Shown: one piece after another, positions 16,794 to 25,732 of the stretch
Layout: the number at the start of each line of letters is the position of its first letter
Position numbering within the stretch: position 1 is the stretch's first letter
The notes under the pieces: generated by a model
What the model was told of the DNA's origin: nothing
Seen by the model: the letters and a program-made list of their open reading frames with translations, nothing else
Database searches by the model: none
NCBI GenBank assembly: GCA_050157065.1
Contig: CP189573.1
From: Avipropionibacterium sp050157065
GTDB lineage: Bacteria > Actinomycetota > Actinomycetes > Propionibacteriales > Propionibacteriaceae
DNA: 64,000 bases
Strand: one strand, 5' to 3'
Position numbers and translations under genes: made by a program

Positions 16794-16883
16794 GGTGACG
16801 TGTCCGAGCGGCCTAAGGAGCACGCCTCGAAAGCGTGTGTGGGTTCACCCCCACCGTGGGTTCAAATCCCACCGTCACCGCCA
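16794..16883 (+). tRNA. tRNA-Ser (anticodon CGA)
   Basis: The acceptor stem GGTGACG pairs with CGTCACC, followed by discriminator G and an encoded CCA. The anticodon loop reads CTCGAAA with anticodon CGA. The long variable arm (TGTGGGTTCACCCCCAC region) and the GGTTCAAATCC T-loop are those of a type II serine tRNA. Total length is 90 nt. Confidence 0.96.
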
Positions 16884-16894
16884 CGTGAATGTGT

Positions 16895-16931
16895 ACGACG
16901 GGCGCTTCGCTTCCTGCGGGGCGCCCGTCGT
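16895..16931 (+). terminator. Strong hairpin terminator after tRNA-Ser
   Basis: ACGACGGGCGC (16895-16905) pairs perfectly with GCGCCCGTCGT (16921-16931) across a 15-nt loop, followed by CGTTTCTGG. It lies 12 nt after the tRNA CCA. Confidence 0.75.
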
Positions 16932-16959
16932 CGTTTCTGGCCGTTGTTCGGCCGAACCC

Positions 16960-16989
16960 TTGACACGCGCGATCCGCCCTGTGTAACTT
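16960..16989 (+). promoter_or_regulatory. Promoter of the triple propeller operon
   Basis: TTGACA (16960-16965) and TAACTT (16984-16989) are separated by 18 bp, a good sigma70-type promoter ending 105 nt before the first propeller ATG. The 15-bp palindrome starts 10 bp after the -10 box. A further perfect hairpin, GGTTGCG-ACGG-CGCAACC (17032-17049), lies in the untranslated leader. Confidence 0.65.
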
Positions 16990-16999
16990 CCTAAATGAG

Positions 17000-17014
17000 A
17001 ATGGAACTTCCATT
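17000..17014. promoter_or_regulatory. Perfect palindrome AATGGAACTTCCATT, candidate LacI operator
   Basis: Two 7-bp arms flank a single central C, placed at about +5 to +20 relative to the predicted transcription start, where a LacI-type repressor would block transcription. A LacI-family gene ends the same cluster (24006-25115). The half-site TGGAA/TTCCA is of the type LacI/GalR members use. I found no second copy in the window. Confidence 0.6.
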
Positions 17015-17094
17015 GAAGATACATGGCAACTGGTTGCGACGGCGCAACCCTGAGGACTGCAGCACCACCGTGGGCGCTGCCGCAAGGAGCGACA

Positions 17095-19335
17095 ATGAAG
17101 TTGACCCGCAGGGAGTTCACCCTGTCCGCCGGCGCCGCCGTCGGGCTGGGCCTGATCGGCGCGCCGGTGATGGGACCACCGAGAGCGGTGGCCGAGGACA
17201 TTCCGCCAGATCACCCGGACGTCGTCCGGTTCACCAGCCAGGACCCGGCGATCGGTTACGTCGGCCAGCCCGTGAACTCCCAGATCGGTGCCCGAGCACC
17301 CAGGATCGGGCAGGAGGACGGGCGCTGGGTCGAATACCAAGTCTACAAGGGGTCGCCGAGCACCGAACTCCCCGGCACGTTCGTGGTCACCGACATCGTC
17401 AGCGGCGACGTCGTCCGCTCGATCAAGTTGCCGACGGCCGAGGCCTGCTCCGATCTCACGATCGCCACGGACGGCAAGGTGTACATGCCGTCCTACCCCG
17501 ACGGACATGGATGGCAGTACGACCCGGCGACCAAGCAGGTCACCGACCTCGGCCTGATCAACGCCGCCGGTACTCGCATCAGTCCCTTCGGGGCGGGCTT
17601 CGGTCCCGACGGGATCGCCTACTTCGGCATCTATCCCAATTCCCACCTCCATCGCTACGAGCCGGCGACGGGGACCATCCGGGACCTCGGCACGGTCGAT
17701 CCGGATGAGGGCTACATCCACTTCATCTGCTGGGACCCGGGCAGCAACGCGATCTTCTGCAGCCTCGGCGGCCAACGAGCTTCGGTGTGGCGGATCGAGG
17801 ACGCCGGACTCGGTGCCAAGACCAAGATCATCGACGGCTCCGATGTCCCGATCCTCGACACCGTGCCCTTCCTCGGGGCGCTGGACTGCGTCAACGGTCA
17901 CCTGGTGGTGCGCACCGAGGGGCGGCTGGTCGTCGCCGCGTTGGACGGCACCATCGAGTACTACACCGGCGACAAGATCATGTCCGGCTACCACGTGGTG
18001 CCGAGCCGCGACGGCAGCGGCTTCTTCTTCTCCTCGTTCGGCGGGATCAACAAGTACGACCTCGCGACCCACAGCTACACCGCCACTGCGGGCACGGTGC
18101 GCAGCTACTTCGCACACGCGGTGCACATCGACGACACCCACATCGCCGGCACCGACGGCGGCGGAGTATTCGTCGTCGATCTCGTCAGCGGGGAACGGAC
18201 CGAGCACACCCCGTCGTTCCGACAGCCGACAAAGATCCAGAAGATCTTCCGTGGGCCCGGTGACACCTTGTACGCCTCGGGCTACATGAAGGGCCTCGCC
18301 AAGATCAACACCGATGGCGGTGAGCCCAACTTCACCGTCAACCAAGGACAGTACGAGTCCTGGATCGTCCGTGACGGTCTGATGTACCTCGGCGCATACG
18401 GCTACTCGAAGTTCTACCGGTACGACCCGGCGACCCCGACGGTCAACCCGAAGCAACTGTTCACCAGTGCCCCCGTCAAACAGGACCGGCCCTTCGCCAT
18501 GGCGTATGACCCGGTACGCGACGAGGCCTACATGGGATCGGTACCGCTGTACGGCCAGAACCAAGGGGCGTTGGCGATCTACGAGTTCGCCACCGGCAAG
18601 GTCACCCACCTGACTGATGAGATCGCCACCGATCAGAGCATCATTTCGGTGGCGCACAACCCGCACGACGGCCTGCTGTACATCGGCACCACGATCGACG
18701 GCGGCATGGGGATGGAGCCGATCAGCCTCACCACCGAGGGTCAGCTCATCGTCTTCGACCCGGCGACCCGGACTGTGGTTCGGCGCTCGGTGCCGGTCGC
18801 GGATCGGCAAGGGGTCACCGGGCTGCTCGTCGACCCCGATGGCTCGGTGTGGGGTGTGGCCGAGGAGCAGTTGATCAAGGTCAGTCCCGACGGTGGGGTG
18901 CAGACCCTCGGCGCGGTCAGCGGTCGCTACGCGCCCGACCCGAGTCACACGTGGGCGTGGGCCTATCTCAACTGGTCGGCGATGGACGGTCACATCTACG
19001 GCTCGGCCGGCGGTTACCTGTTCCGGATCGATCCGGCGAGCGGAGCGATCACCCGGCTCGCCAACGGCGGCACGGCGTGGGCGGCGACCGACACCGTCGG
19101 CGACGTGTACTTCGCGTACCGCACCCACCTGTTCAAGTACCAGGTGCCGTACCTGGTGTCCGGGCCGCCGAACGACACCCAGAAGTGTCAGGCAGTGAAC
19201 GCGTACGCCCAGGGGCGAGGGGTCCGCTTCCCCGACGGCTACAAGCCGCAGTGGAAGGCCATCTTCGACCGCATCGAGCAGCGGGTCGCCAACGGTGAGA
19301 CCGCAGCACTGCGCGATGAGTACTGCGCCTCCTGA
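17095..19335 (+). CDS. Tat-exported beta-propeller protein, copy 1 of 3 (746 aa)
   Basis: The protein starts with a Tat signal MKLTRREFTLSAGAAVGLG (cleaved near AVA-ED) after AAGGAG. The mature part opens with RFTSQDPAIGYVGQPVNSQI and is built of blade-like repeats, e.g. DGKVYMPSYPDGHGWQYDPA, DGIAYFGIYPNSHLHRYEPA, GLMYLGAYGYSKFYRYDPAT and DGSVWGVAEEQLIKVSPDG. It closes with a distinct module, PYLVSGPPNDTQKCQAVNAY to RDEYC, with two cysteines. I recognise no catalytic motif; propeller lyases, hydrolases and binding proteins all remain possible. It heads a three-gene paralogous operon with 67- and 53-bp gaps and no internal promoter that I can see. Confidence 0.85.
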   Translation: MKLTRREFTLSAGAAVGLGLIGAPVMGPPRAVAEDIPPDHPDVVRFTSQDPAIGYVGQPVNSQIGARAPRIGQEDGRWVEYQVYKGSPSTELPGTFVVTDIVSGDVVRSIKLPTAEACSDLTIATDGKVYMPSYPDGHGWQYDPATKQVTDLGLINAAGTRISPFGAGFGPDGIAYFGIYPNSHLHRYEPATGTIRDLGTVDPDEGYIHFICWDPGSNAIFCSLGGQRASVWRIEDAGLGAKTKIIDGSDVPILDTVPFLGALDCVNGHLVVRTEGRLVVAALDGTIEYYTGDKIMSGYHVVPSRDGSGFFFSSFGGINKYDLATHSYTATAGTVRSYFAHAVHIDDTHIAGTDGGGVFVVDLVSGERTEHTPSFRQPTKIQKIFRGPGDTLYASGYMKGLAKINTDGGEPNFTVNQGQYESWIVRDGLMYLGAYGYSKFYRYDPATPTVNPKQLFTSAPVKQDRPFAMAYDPVRDEAYMGSVPLYGQNQGALAIYEFATGKVTHLTDEIATDQSIISVAHNPHDGLLYIGTTIDGGMGMEPISLTTEGQLIVFDPATRTVVRRSVPVADRQGVTGLLVDPDGSVWGVAEEQLIKVSPDGGVQTLGAVSGRYAPDPSHTWAWAYLNWSAMDGHIYGSAGGYLFRIDPASGAITRLANGGTAWAATDTVGDVYFAYRTHLFKYQVPYLVSGPPNDTQKCQAVNAYAQGRGVRFPDGYKPQWKAIFDRIEQRVANGETAALRDEYCAS

Positions 19336-19402
19336 CCGGAAACGCCAAGCCACCACAACCATCACTGGACCGGCCCGCGGGGGCCGCGAACGAGGAGACA
19401 CC

Positions 19403-21646
19403 ATGAAGCTGACCCGACGCGAGTTCACCGCCACCGCCGGCGTTACCGCGGGACTGGGCATGATCGGCCTCCATGGGGGCATGGTCGGCACCCGCGCCGC
19501 CGCCGACGAGGTCCCGTCCAACGATCCGGAGGTGTTGCGGTTCACCGGTCAGGACCCGGCGATCGGCTACCTCGGACAGCCGGTCAACTCCCAGATCGGA
19601 GCACGCTCGCCCCGCGTCGGACAGGAGGACGGGCGCTGGGTGGAGTACCAGGTGTACAAGGGATCGGCGAACACCGACCTGCCCGGCACCTTCGCCGTCA
19701 CCGACATCGGCACCGGCAAGGTGGTGCGGACGTTCAAGCTGCCGACGGCCGAGGCCTGCTTCGACCTCACCGTCGCCAGTGACGGCAAGGTGTACCTACC
19801 GTCGTACTACGACTACCGGCTGCGGCAGTACGACCCGGCCACCAAGCAGCTGAACGATCTCGGCGTCTTCAACCCCGATGCCACGCGCGATCACACCTTC
19901 GGGGCCGGGTTCGGGCCCGACGGGACAGCCTTCTTCGGCACCTACTCCGAGTCCCGGCTCTACCGGTTCGATCCGGCGACCGGCACCATCCGCAACCTGG
20001 GGACGGTGAACCCGGAGGAGGACTACATCCACTTCATCAGTTGGGATCCGGGCACCAACGCGGTGTTCTGCGTCACCGGCGGCCGACGCGCGTCGATCTG
20101 GCGCATCGAGGACGCTGGGCTCGGCGCCAAGACCAAGGTCATCGACGGATCCACCCTGCCGATCCTCGACACCACCTCGTTCCTGGGGATGCTGGACTGC
20201 GTGCACGGGCACCTGGTGTCGCGGGTCGGCGGCTCGCTGATCGTGGCCGACCTGGACGGCAACATCGAGTACTACACCGGCGGACGGGAAATCGCCGCGT
20301 ACCACGCGGTACCGAGCCGCGACGGCAGCGGCTTCTACTTCTCCGAGTACGGCGAGGTGCAGAAGTACGATTTCGCCACCCACAGCTTTGCCCCGACTGC
20401 CGCCACCGTGCGCAGCTACATCGCCCACGGAGTGCAGATCGACGACACCCGAATCGTCGGCACCGACATGGGAGGGCCGTTCATCGTCGACATCGAGTCG
20501 GGCCAGCGAATCGAGCACACCCCGTCGTTCCGCCAGCCGACGCTGATCCAGAAGATCTTCCCCGGCCCCGGTGACACGATGTACGCGTCCGGCTACATGC
20601 AGGGCCTGGCGAAGATCAACACCGACGGCGGGGAGCCGAACCACACGCTCAACATGGGCCAGTTTGAGTCGTGGATCGTCCGCGACGGCCTGATGTACCT
20701 GGGCTCGTACGGATTCTCGAAGTTCCACCGGTACGACCCGGCCACACCGACGGTGAACCCGAAGCAGCTGTTCACCAGTGTCGGGGTCGACCAGGACCGG
20801 CCGTTCGGCATGGCGTACGACCCAGTGCGCGACGAGGTGTACATGGGGTCGGTGCCGGTCTACGGGCAGAACCAGGGTGGGCTTGCGATCTACAGCTTCG
20901 CCAGTGGAAAGGTCACCCACCTCCGCACCGAGATCGTCACAGACCAGAGCATCGTGTCGGTGGCCCACAACCCGCACGACGGCTTGGTCTACATCGGGAC
21001 CACGATCGACGGCGGGATGGGCAGTGACCCGATCAGCGTCACCACCGAGGGCCAGTTGATCGTGTTCGACCCGGCGACCCGGACTGTGGTTCGGCGCTCG
21101 GTGCCGATCCCTGGTCGACAAGGGGTCACCGGGCTGCTGGTCGACCCCGACGGCTCGGTCTGGGGCGTAGCCGAGGAGCAGTTGATCAAGGTCAGTCCGA
21201 CAGGTGAGGTCCAGGTCCTCGGCGCTGTCAGCAGCCGCTACGCACGCGACCCCAACTACACGTGGGCGTGGGCGTACCTCAACTGGTCGGCGAAGGACGG
21301 CCAGATCTACGGTACGGCAGGCGGCTTCTTGTTCCGGATCGATCCGGCCACCGGTGTCATCACCCGCCTTGCCGACAGTGGTGCGTCCTGGGCCGCCACC
21401 GATCCGACCGGCGACGTCTACTTCTCGTACCGCACCCACCTGTTCAAGTACCAGGTGCCGTACCTGGTGTCCGGGCCGCCGAACGACGCCCAGAAGTGTC
21501 AGGCAGTGAACGCGTACGCCCAAGGGCGTGGGGTCCGGTTCCCCGACGGCTACATGCCGCAGTGGAAGGCGATCTTCGACCGCATCGAGCAGCGGGTCGC
21601 CAACGGCGAGACCGACGATCTCCGCAACGAGTACTGCACCACCTGA
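19403..21646 (+). CDS. Tat-exported beta-propeller protein, copy 2 of 3 (747 aa)
   Basis: This paralogue is the closest to copy 1, with Tat signal MKLTRREFTATAGVTAGLGM after GAGGAGA and the same mature start, RFTGQDPAIGYLGQPVNSQI. Blade signatures include DGKVYLPSYYDYRLRQYDPA, DGTAFFGTYSESRLYRFDPA, GLMYLGSYGFSKFHRYDPAT and YIGTTIDGGMGSDPISVTTE. The C-terminal two-cysteine module is nearly identical to that of copy 1 at protein and DNA level. Function is unknown; secretion across the membrane after folding is expected from the Tat leader. Confidence 0.85.
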   Translation: MKLTRREFTATAGVTAGLGMIGLHGGMVGTRAAADEVPSNDPEVLRFTGQDPAIGYLGQPVNSQIGARSPRVGQEDGRWVEYQVYKGSANTDLPGTFAVTDIGTGKVVRTFKLPTAEACFDLTVASDGKVYLPSYYDYRLRQYDPATKQLNDLGVFNPDATRDHTFGAGFGPDGTAFFGTYSESRLYRFDPATGTIRNLGTVNPEEDYIHFISWDPGTNAVFCVTGGRRASIWRIEDAGLGAKTKVIDGSTLPILDTTSFLGMLDCVHGHLVSRVGGSLIVADLDGNIEYYTGGREIAAYHAVPSRDGSGFYFSEYGEVQKYDFATHSFAPTAATVRSYIAHGVQIDDTRIVGTDMGGPFIVDIESGQRIEHTPSFRQPTLIQKIFPGPGDTMYASGYMQGLAKINTDGGEPNHTLNMGQFESWIVRDGLMYLGSYGFSKFHRYDPATPTVNPKQLFTSVGVDQDRPFGMAYDPVRDEVYMGSVPVYGQNQGGLAIYSFASGKVTHLRTEIVTDQSIVSVAHNPHDGLVYIGTTIDGGMGSDPISVTTEGQLIVFDPATRTVVRRSVPIPGRQGVTGLLVDPDGSVWGVAEEQLIKVSPTGEVQVLGAVSSRYARDPNYTWAWAYLNWSAKDGQIYGTAGGFLFRIDPATGVITRLADSGASWAATDPTGDVYFSYRTHLFKYQVPYLVSGPPNDAQKCQAVNAYAQGRGVRFPDGYMPQWKAIFDRIEQRVANGETDDLRNEYCTT

Positions 21647-21699
21647 GCGCACCCTCGAGACCACAAGCCAGCATTCAACGCCCCGAGCAAGGAGTGACC

Positions 21700-23940
21700 A
21701 TGAGGTTGACCCGTCGAGAATTCACCCTGTCCGCAGGCATCGCCGGACTCGCCGTGTTCGGTGCCGGTGCCGGTCTGACGTTCGCACCGAAGGCGAACGC
21801 CGAGGAGGTGCCCACTGACCCGGAGGTGATCAGGTTCACCGGTCAGGACCCGGCAATCCGCTACCTCGGCCAGCCGGTCAACTCCCAGATCGGTGCCCGG
21901 TGCCCGCGCACCGGATTCGAGGACGGTGCGTGGGTGGTTTACCAGGTGTTCAAGGGGTCTCCCAACACCGACCGTCCGGCAACGTTCGTCGTCAGCGACG
22001 TCGCGACCGGCGCAGTGATCCGTGCCATCAAGCTGCCCACCGCAGAAGGATGTTTCGACCTCACAGTTGCCACCGACGGTCGCGTCTACCTGCCGTCCTA
22101 CTTCGACTACCACCTGTGGCGGTACGACCCGGCGACCAAGCAGGTCGATGACCTGGGCGAGATCGACCCGGACCCGTTGGCCGACTACGCCTTCGGCGCG
22201 GGGTACGGCCCCGACGGAGAAGTCTTCCTCGGTACGTACAAGGACACCCGCCTGCACAGCGTCGATCCGGAAACGGGTGCCATCACCAACCTCGGCCCGA
22301 TCGACCCGGACGCCGAACACATCCACAACGTGTGCTGGGACCCGGCGACCAACGCCGTGTTCTGCGCCACCGGGAGCCAACGCGCCGCGGTGTGGCGGAT
22401 CGACGATCTGGGTAGGGGGACCAAGACCAAGATCGTCGATGGCAGCGTCATCCCCATCCTGGACGACACCGCCTTCATGGGCATGCTGGACTGTGTCGAA
22501 GGGCGTCTGGTGATGCGCAGCCAAGGACGGCTGATCGTCACCGACGTGTCGGGGAACATCGAGTTCTACAACAACAAGTCCGAGCTCTCGGGCTACCACG
22601 TTGTGCCGACCCGAGACCGTACGGGATTCATCTTCTCGTCGTCGGGCACGTTGCGGAAGTACGACTTCGCGTCCCGCAGCCATGCACCGGTGGCCGGCAC
22701 GGTCCGCGGCTTCATCGGGCATGCGATCGAGGTCTCCGACGGCATCATCAAGGGAACCGACGAGGGCGGTCCGTTCACGGTGAACTACCTGACCGGGGAG
22801 CGCTCCGAGCAGGAGATCTCATTCCGGCAGCCGACCAAGATCCAGAAGATTTTCCCCGGAGCCGGCGACACCATGTACGCCTCGGGCTACATGTCCGGTC
22901 TGGCCAAGATCAACACCGACGGTGGCGAGCCCAACCACACCGTCAACGCCGGGCAGTTTGAGTCGTGGATGGAGCGCGACGGACTGATGTACCTCGCCGC
23001 GTACGGCAACACCAACTTCTACCGGTACGACCCGAACACCCCTCAGGTGTTGCCCAAGCGGCTCTTCCACAGTGCGTCGGCCAATCTGGATCGCCCGTTC
23101 GCGCTGGCGTACAACCCCGACCGCGACGAGGTCTACATCGGGTCGGTCGGCGGGTACGGCCATCACCAGGGCGGCCTGTCGATCTATGACTTTGCCACCG
23201 GAGCGGTGCGATTCATGACCGAGGAGATCGCCAAGAACCAGAGCATCATCTCGGCCGTCTACAACCCCCACGACAAGCTGGTCCACATCGGGACGTCCAT
23301 CGACGGCGGCATGGGCATGGACCCGACCAGCGTCACCACGGAGGGGCAGTTGGTGGTCTTCGATCCGGCAACCTCAACGGTCGTCCGCCGATCGGTGCCG
23401 ATCGCCGGCAAGGAAGGCGTCACTGGCCTCCTGATCGATCCGGACGGCTCGGTCTGGGGCCTCGCGGAGTCGCAGTTGTTCAAGGTCAGCCCGGCCGGCG
23501 AGGTGCGCACGTTCGGCACCGTCGGGTACGGGTACGCGGCGCCACCGGCCTACACGTGGGCGTGGGGGTACCTGAACTGGTCAGCGATGGACGGCCACAT
23601 CTACGGCTCCGCCGCCGACAACCTGTTCCGGATCGACCCGACGACCGGGGTGATCACCCGGCTCGCCGACAGCGGGGCGTCTTGGGCAGCAACCGACACC
23701 GTCGGTGACGTGTACTTCGCGTTCCGGACGCATCTGTTCAAGTACGTGGTGCCGTACCTGGTGTCCGGGCCGCCGAACGACACCCAGAAGTGTCATGCGG
23801 TGAACGCGTACGCCCAGGGGCGGGGGGTCCGGTTCCCCGACGGCTACAAGCCGCAGTGGAAGGCCATCTTCGACCGCATCGAGGAACGGGTCGCCAACGG
23901 CGAGACAGACGATCTTCGACAGGTCTACTGCGGCAATTGA
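21700..23940 (+). CDS. Tat-exported beta-propeller protein, copy 3 of 3 (746 aa)
   Basis: This is the most divergent of the three tandem copies. It has a Tat leader MRLTRREFTLSAGIAGLAVF after CAAGGAG and blades such as DGRVYLPSYFDYHLWRYDPA, DGEVFLGTYKDTRLHSVDPE, GLMYLAAYGNTNFYRYDPNT and LVHIGTSIDGGMGMDPTSVT. The invariant core TMYASGYMSGLAKINTDGGE is shared by all three and probably marks a functional site. The C-terminal PYLVSGPPNDTQKC...YC module is retained. The LacI gene starts 65 bp downstream on the same strand. Confidence 0.85.
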   Translation: MRLTRREFTLSAGIAGLAVFGAGAGLTFAPKANAEEVPTDPEVIRFTGQDPAIRYLGQPVNSQIGARCPRTGFEDGAWVVYQVFKGSPNTDRPATFVVSDVATGAVIRAIKLPTAEGCFDLTVATDGRVYLPSYFDYHLWRYDPATKQVDDLGEIDPDPLADYAFGAGYGPDGEVFLGTYKDTRLHSVDPETGAITNLGPIDPDAEHIHNVCWDPATNAVFCATGSQRAAVWRIDDLGRGTKTKIVDGSVIPILDDTAFMGMLDCVEGRLVMRSQGRLIVTDVSGNIEFYNNKSELSGYHVVPTRDRTGFIFSSSGTLRKYDFASRSHAPVAGTVRGFIGHAIEVSDGIIKGTDEGGPFTVNYLTGERSEQEISFRQPTKIQKIFPGAGDTMYASGYMSGLAKINTDGGEPNHTVNAGQFESWMERDGLMYLAAYGNTNFYRYDPNTPQVLPKRLFHSASANLDRPFALAYNPDRDEVYIGSVGGYGHHQGGLSIYDFATGAVRFMTEEIAKNQSIISAVYNPHDKLVHIGTSIDGGMGMDPTSVTTEGQLVVFDPATSTVVRRSVPIAGKEGVTGLLIDPDGSVWGLAESQLFKVSPAGEVRTFGTVGYGYAAPPAYTWAWGYLNWSAMDGHIYGSAADNLFRIDPTTGVITRLADSGASWAATDTVGDVYFAFRTHLFKYVVPYLVSGPPNDTQKCHAVNAYAQGRGVRFPDGYKPQWKAIFDRIEERVANGETDDLRQVYCGN

Positions 23941-24005
23941 CATGCCGGCCGTTGAGCACAGGTTGGGAGCCCGCTGTCCGAACATCGAGTCACGTCAGGA
24001 GGCAC

Positions 24006-25115
24006 ATGCGCAGCGCGCCACGAGCCCACCGTGACCCTCATGGGAAGGGAGCGGTCCCCGCGCTCAAGGTTCCAGCCCCGACGTTGCGCGACGTCGCGGA
24101 CCGGGCCGGGGTCTCGGTGGCCACCGCCTCGCGAGCGCTGCGGGGTGATCAACCCATCGCGCCCGCCACGCGCGACCGGGTCCTCGAGGCGGTGGCGGTG
24201 CTCGACTACCGGCTGCTCCGGTCACGCCGGGCGACCGAACACGCCCCCAATCAGATCGTGGTCCTCACGCCCTCGCTGCGCCACTTGGCAGTCGCCGAGA
24301 TCTTGGTGGGGGTGGAGACGGCCAGCGCCGACAGCGGACACGCCTGCCCGTTCATGGTCACCGATTCCGATCCCGACCGAGAGCTCCGGGCCCTGGAACG
24401 CGTGGCGACCGGCCGCGACGTCAAGGCTGTGATCGTCGTGGGCGGCACCCACCAGACCCCGGCTTGGCGTGAGTCGCTGCCCGGCGCAGTCGCTACGTTG
24501 GCGGACCTGGGGGTGCGCGTCGTCTTCTGCGGTCGGGCACTGGTGGACATGGACCTGCCGGAGGTCGCCGTCGTCGACTACGAGAACCGTGCGGGCGCCG
24601 AGGCTGCCGTCAGCGTGCTGCTCGGGAAGGGACACCGACGCATCGGGCTCCTGCGGGGCCCCGACGGGTTCACCACCAGCGAGGAACGGGCCGCCGGGTA
24701 CGTCGAGGCCCTCCGGGCGTTCGGTGTGCGGTTCGATCCCGACCTCGTCGTCAGCGGGCCACGCTCCGGCCCGGCCGGCATGGCCAGGGCCACGGACCTC
24801 ATCACCCGTCGGCCCGACGTGACCGCGATCTTCGCCGACAGCGACGCGCAAGCGCTGGGAGCGATGCGTGCGGCGCACCTTCGCGGCCTGACGGTCCCCG
24901 GAAGGCTGTCGGTCATCGGATTCGACGACGAGCAGATGTCCTCGATCCTGACGCCTGCCCTCACCACGGTGCACACGCCCTTCATCGAGTTGGGTCGCCG
25001 GGCGGCGCAGGCCGCGCTCGGGACAGACCCCGAACTGGAGCCGGGCCGCAGCTTGACCCTGGCCAGCCACATCGTGATGCGGGATTCGGTGGGAGCGTCA
25101 ACCGGCCAGGCCTGA
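24006..25115 (+). CDS. LacI-family transcriptional regulator (propeller cluster)
   Basis: The ATG follows AGGAGG by 4 nt. After a 23-residue basic N-tail, the LacI HTH reads TLRDVADRAGVSVATASRAL and the hinge region RATRDRVLEAVAVLDY follows in modified form. Residues 70-369 form a periplasmic-binding-protein-like sensor (GHRRIGLLRGPDGFTTSEER, FADSDAQALGAMRAA, LSVIGFDDEQMSSILTPALT, PFIELGRRAAQAAL). It is the probable repressor of the upstream propeller operon, acting at 17000-17014. A close paralogue lies at 36926-37996. Confidence 0.93.
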   Translation: MRSAPRAHRDPHGKGAVPALKVPAPTLRDVADRAGVSVATASRALRGDQPIAPATRDRVLEAVAVLDYRLLRSRRATEHAPNQIVVLTPSLRHLAVAEILVGVETASADSGHACPFMVTDSDPDRELRALERVATGRDVKAVIVVGGTHQTPAWRESLPGAVATLADLGVRVVFCGRALVDMDLPEVAVVDYENRAGAEAAVSVLLGKGHRRIGLLRGPDGFTTSEERAAGYVEALRAFGVRFDPDLVVSGPRSGPAGMARATDLITRRPDVTAIFADSDAQALGAMRAAHLRGLTVPGRLSVIGFDDEQMSSILTPALTTVHTPFIELGRRAAQAALGTDPELEPGRSLTLASHIVMRDSVGASTGQA

Positions 25116-25215
25116 TACCGGGCGACACCCGACCAGGCGGAGCGTCGGATGCATCACCTGTGCATCGAGCCGTCCACCTCGTCGGGCGTGCCCGGCGTGG
25201 CGTGTGAGCCGACGG

Positions 25216-25581
25216 TCAGGAGCGGTCGTTGCCCACGTACGCGACGCAATCCATCTCGACGCGCACGTTCGGGTGGGCGAAGAACACGGCCACGGTGGTA
25301 CGCGTGGGGCGCGACTCGGTGAAGCGCTCGGCGTACACCTTGTTGAACTCGGCGAACAGCAGCGGGTTCGACAGGTAGGCCCCGACCTTGATCACGTGCG
25401 ACAGGTCGGCCCCGTGGGTGGCCAGCTTCCGCTCCAAGGAGTCGATCGTCAGGTTGACCTCCTTGGGGAAGTCGCCGACGAAGAACTCGCCGTTCTCCTG
25501 GGCGGCGACCATCCCGGACACGTAGATGAAGTCACCGGCCTTGATCGCTCCGGTCAACGGTATGGCGGGCTTGTCAGCCAT
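25216..25581 (-). CDS. RidA/YjgF-family protein (enamine/imine deaminase type)
   Basis: The 121-aa product has the Rid fold pattern: PLTGAIKAGDFIYVSGMVAA, VNLTIDSLERKLATHGADLS, VYAERFTESRPTRTTVAVFF and VRVEMDCVAYV. The conserved Arg of RPTRTTV that binds the carboxylate of 2-aminoacrylate is present, so deaminase activity is plausible. ATG 25581 is preferred over ATG 25587 because GAGG then lies 6 nt upstream. It converges on the LacI gene; any link with the propeller system is only positional. Confidence 0.88.
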   Translation of the reverse strand: MADKPAIPLTGAIKAGDFIYVSGMVAAQENGEFFVGDFPKEVNLTIDSLERKLATHGADLSHVIKVGAYLSNPLLFAEFNKVYAERFTESRPTRTTVAVFFAHPNVRVEMDCVAYVGNDRS

Positions 25582-25688
25582 CAGCATCCTCGTTTCGTTC
25601 TGAGTTCGGTGGTCGCCACGATATCGGCCGGTGCCTGGCCCACCTGCCACGGGCGGGCCGCTGGGACGATCTGTGGGCCACGGGATGC

Positions 25689-25730
25689 TCGTACGGGCTG
25701 GATGTCGTACGGGCTGGATGCTCGTACGGG
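25689..25730. repeat. Short tandem repeat, 16-bp unit TCGTACGGGCTGGATG
   Basis: Two full 16-bp units (25689-25704, 25705-25720) and a partial third (25722-25730) lie just downstream of the LytR_C gene. No function is evident. Confidence 0.8.
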
Positions 25731-25732
25731 CG

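Noticed and set aside
16813..19545. 910-codon minus-strand open frame opposite propeller copy 1
   Set aside because: It is a GC-rich antisense shadow crossing the tRNA and promoter; the plus strand encodes the Tat-leader propeller.
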